Assembly (NCBI GenBank): GCA_964416195.1
Contig: CAYQDB010000055.1
Location: 1 to 5,598, forward strand
DNA: 5,598 bases
From: CAYQDB01 sp964416195
Lineage (GTDB): Bacteria > Zixibacteria > MSB-5A5 > GN15 > FEB-12
Direction: 5' to 3'
Of this stretch, positions 4,516-5,598 are shown one piece after another. How positions within the stretch are numbered: position 1 is the stretch's first letter; every line of letters begins with the position of its first letter. A program made the translations under genes and the position numbers. A model generated the notes under the pieces. That model was not told where the DNA came from. It worked only from the letters and a program-made list of their open reading frames with translations, and did not search any database.

Positions 4516-5598
4516 ATGTCTGATCTATTTGACCAAGGTCTGTTCCTTTTGAACACGCTTCTTGAGCTTGACAGGGAAACGGAATGGATCGAGTTCAAGA
4601 AGTCAAACAGAGACCCTTCAGAGATCGGTCAGAATATTTCAGCCCTTTCCAACTCTTCTTTTCTACATGATCAGCGGCGAGGATATTTGGTTTACGGTAT
4701 AGATGATGTTACTCATGATATCGTGGGAACAGAGTTTTACCCGAGAAAGGAAACAATAGGGAACGAAGAACTTGAGAATTGGCTCGCACGCCTTTTGGAT
4801 CCGCGTATCGATTTTGAAATTCAAGAATATGAGACTGACGGAAAACATGTTGTCATTTTTGTGATAGATCCTGCTCGTGACAGACCGATCAAGTTTCGGG
4901 GAACTGCATATATCAGAATTGGGACATATACTAAGAAGCTGGCCGATTATCCCGAAAAGGAACGCAAGATTTGGATAAAAGGAGAACGGGTCTCATTCGA
5001 AGAGCTTACTTCCTTGGATAACCTCTACGCTGAAGACGCCATAACCTGTCTCGATTGGGACAAGTATTTTCGAATGTTGAGTCGGAATGCTCCTGACAAC
5101 TCTGAGTCAATTCTGGAACAGTTAGCTGATGATGAATTGGTGGTGTCAGAGGGTAGTCGTTACCACATAACAAACTTAGGAGCTATTCTTTTCGCAAGGG
5201 ATATAACCAGGTTCCCCAAACTTGCTCGGAAAACAGTGCGAGTGATAACGTACAAAGGAAAAAACCGAACCAAGACCACCCGTGAACAAGAAGGGCGATA
5301 CGGTTACGCTGTTGGGTTTGAGGGAATCATTGATTTCATAAATGATAAACTACCCGCAAGAGAGGAGATTGGAAGAGCTCTTCGTGAAGAGATTAGAGTC
5401 TATCCAGACATCGCAATTCGTGAAGTAGTTGCTAATGCGCTCATTCATCAGGATTTTGATATTCGTGGCACGGGTCCAATGATTGAGATATTCGAAGATC
5501 GGATCGAGGTCACCAATCCCGGCAAGCCGTTAGTTGAGCCGATCAGATTCATAGACCATATCCCTCGTTCCAGAAACGAAAAGTTGGCAGCTCTAATG
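4516..5598 (+). CDS. AlbA_2 (Schlafen-like) and GHKL ATPase domain protein, 3' truncated by window edge
   Basis: The frame is open for 361 codons and runs off the right edge without a stop. Residues 18-140 resemble the AlbA_2 / divergent Schlafen AAA domain: ETEWIEFKKS (21-30), ISALSNSSF (41-49), GYLVYGIDD (56-64) and FRGTAYIRIGTYTK (127-140). A middle part with YHITNLGAILFARD (216-229) is typical of COG2865-type proteins. From about 300 a GHKL-type ATP-binding module begins, with N-box REVVANALIHQDF (302-314, Glu303, Asn307, His311, Asp313), then IEIFEDRIEVTNPGKP (323-338) and PRSRNEKLA (350-358). Such proteins are often annotated as RecG-related helicases or transcriptional regulators, but no helicase domain is visible here. 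Specific function is unknown; relatives occur in accessory and defence contexts. The start at 4516 has no clear Shine-Dalgarno. An upstream in-frame ATG at 4459 would add 19 repeat-encoded residues. Confidence 0.88.
   Translation, partial: MSDLFDQGLFLLNTLLELDRETEWIEFKKSNRDPSEIGQNISALSNSSFLHDQRRGYLVYGIDDVTHDIVGTEFYPRKETIGNEELENWLARLLDPRIDFEIQEYETDGKHVVIFVIDPARDRPIKFRGTAYIRIGTYTKKLADYPEKERKIWIKGERVSFEELTSLDNLYAEDAITCLDWDKYFRMLSRNAPDNSESILEQLADDELVVSEGSRYHITNLGAILFARDITRFPKLARKTVRVITYKGKNRTKTTREQEGRYGYAVGFEGIIDFINDKLPAREEIGRALREEIRVYPDIAIREVVANALIHQDFDIRGTGPMIEIFEDRIEVTNPGKPLVEPIRFIDHIPRSRNEKLAALM

Overview
The window reads as bacterial chromosome carrying the conserved, normally origin-proximal block rpmH - rnpA - yidD - yidC - mnmE. 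It is flanked on the left by a divergent tRNA-Asn and on the right by the 5' part of an accessory AlbA_2/GHKL-ATPase gene. YidC has a large periplasmic domain after its first membrane segment, which points to a Gram-negative cell. Base composition looks close to 50% GC by eye. The lysine at YidC's hydrophilic-groove position and the type of dispersed repeats suggest a lineage outside the classical Proteobacteria, perhaps in the FCB / candidate-phylum space. That placement is inference and weakly supported.

Layout: 1-72 is tRNA-Asn(GUU) on the minus strand, cut by the window edge at its 3' end. 73-280 is a divergent promoter region with one sigma70-type promoter for the tRNA and one for rpmH. 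281-4364 is a compact plus-strand cluster: rpmH overlaps rnpA by 17 nt, rnpA overlaps yidD by 47 nt, a 62-nt gap precedes yidC, and 12 nt separate yidC from mnmE. 4365-4515 is a gap packed with palindromes: a small hairpin, a parS-like 16-mer and an 82-bp nested inverted repeat. 4516 to the right edge is an open reading frame of 361 codons with no stop in the window.

Functionally, the cluster joins translation (L34, tRNA-Asn), tRNA 5' processing (RnpA), membrane protein insertion (YidD, YidC) and tRNA wobble-uridine modification (MnmE). dnaA is not next to rpmH, and mnmG/rsmG/parAB do not follow mnmE, so the ancestral origin neighbourhood has been partly rearranged.

The most notable points are: (1) a 107-bp dispersed palindromic repeat inside the GTPase domain of mnmE, translated in frame between the G4 and G5 motifs; (2) a parS-like site just after mnmE; (3) a nested inverted repeat whose two arms differ only by changes that keep each arm's own hairpin paired; and (4) an in-frame ATG inside that repeat which could extend the downstream gene.
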